Of a DNA stretch of 41,866 nt, positions 41,740 through 41,866 are shown piece after piece. The notes below the pieces were generated by a model. It was not told the origin of the DNA, did no database searches, and saw only the letters and a list, made by a program, of their open reading frames with translations. Both the position numbers and the translations under genes were made by a program. The stretch's first letter is position 1; every line of letters starts with the position of its first letter. The DNA comes from an uncultured Pelagibacteraceae bacterium. GTDB taxonomy: Bacteria > Pseudomonadota > Alphaproteobacteria > Pelagibacterales > Pelagibacteraceae. The DNA is taken from contig CACHCA010000008.1 of the NCBI GenBank assembly GCA_902578265.1, forward strand, positions 1 through 41,866, in the 5' to 3' direction.

Positions 41740-41866
41740 AATAATACAAGTTAACTTATCTTTAAATTTCAGTTGATTTTTATAACTTAATTTAATTTCT
41801 TCAATCCCTTGGATAAGTTGTTTTTTTGATAATGGTATTAGCGTAGAAATATATCTATTATTAATC
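41734..41866 (-). CDS. Unidentified protein, C-terminal part (runs off right edge)
   Basis: A minus-strand frame is open from the window edge to a TAA at 41734-41736, giving the last 43 residues, including NRYISTLIPLSKKQLIQGIEE and KLSYKNQLKFKDKLTCII. This hydrophilic, strand-helix ending with KDKLTCIIL may be the end of an S-adenosylmethionine-dependent methyltransferase, but this is too short to decide. It overlaps the cytochrome b561 gene by 6 bp. Confidence 0.55.
   Translation of the reverse strand, partial: INNRYISTLIPLSKKQLIQGIEEIKLSYKNQLKFKDKLTCIIL

Noticed and set aside
1..41866. tRNA, rRNA, transposase, integrase, CRISPR repeats or toxin-antitoxin/defence genes
   Set aside because: No cloverleaf, rRNA core sequence, regularly spaced repeats, or recognisable mobile or defence protein was seen by eye.

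Overview
The window is very AT-rich (roughly 70% A+T by eye), densely packed, and dominated by short or zero intergenic gaps, many 1-40 bp gene overlaps and few Shine-Dalgarno sequences. With the gene content (AprABM with Xsc and SuyAB, a TPP riboswitch in front of a sodium:solute symporter, isocitrate lyase beside a ScfR/RamB-type regulator, very small membrane proteins), this points to a streamlined marine alphaproteobacterium of the SAR11 clade (Pelagibacterales). This placement is by recognition, not by a search.

Layout. 1-2.3 kb: the 5' part of an unidentified gene running off the left edge, and a divergent polytopic membrane protein resembling GT-C glycosyltransferases. 2.3-11.6 kb: an organosulfonate and sulfite module. 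Xsc (sulfoacetaldehyde to acetyl phosphate + sulfite) and SuyAB (sulfolactate to pyruvate + sulfite) are divergent. They are followed by two different putative anion/sulfite exporters (YeiH/PSE type and TauE/SafE type), a 44-codon membrane microprotein, an unidentified 116-aa gene, and the aprM-aprB-aprA operon, which has a well-formed promoter and probably oxidises the released sulfite. 11.6-16.9 kb: a tightly overlapping minus-strand operon of a Cys/Met-metabolism PLP enzyme, an MFS transporter, pabB, pabA, pabC and a HIT protein (4-aminobenzoate for folate). 16.9-23 kb: housekeeping and unknown genes, including a 27-aa extremely basic microprotein, mnmA, a DUF3553 protein, cysQ, recX, an ABA4-like membrane protein, a DsbA-fold isomerase, a rhodanese and a possible glycosyltransferase.

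23-33 kb: the ammonium transporter amt with structured flanks, the HU protein, RseP, then a minus-strand run of GATase, iron-dependent alcohol dehydrogenase, NAPE-PLD-like metallohydrolase and TesA-like SGNH esterase. The esterase gene overlaps the start codon of a divergent YbbA-YbbP-type ABC transporter. 33-37 kb: a GNAT-like protein with an internal repeat, a 54-aa membrane microprotein, a ScfR/RamB-like regulator, an intergenic region with repeated TTTGTAAA-type sites, a 53-aa unknown ORF and isocitrate lyase. 37-41.9 kb: an ABC-2 exporter pair, a probable thiamine-precursor symporter (ThiV type) under a TPP riboswitch whose 3' end holds the ribosome binding site, a 59-aa membrane microprotein, a hairpin-rich noncoding stretch, and a cytochrome c' and cytochrome b561 pair whose start codons abut in CATATG. 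A partial unidentified gene ends the window.

I see no tRNA, rRNA, insertion sequence, integrase or CRISPR array. Nothing here looks like a classical defence or mobile system. The most novel-looking material is the uncharacterised small ORFs in the sulfite region and elsewhere, the hairpin-rich region at 40.4-40.75 kb, and the divergent gene pairs with no intergenic space.
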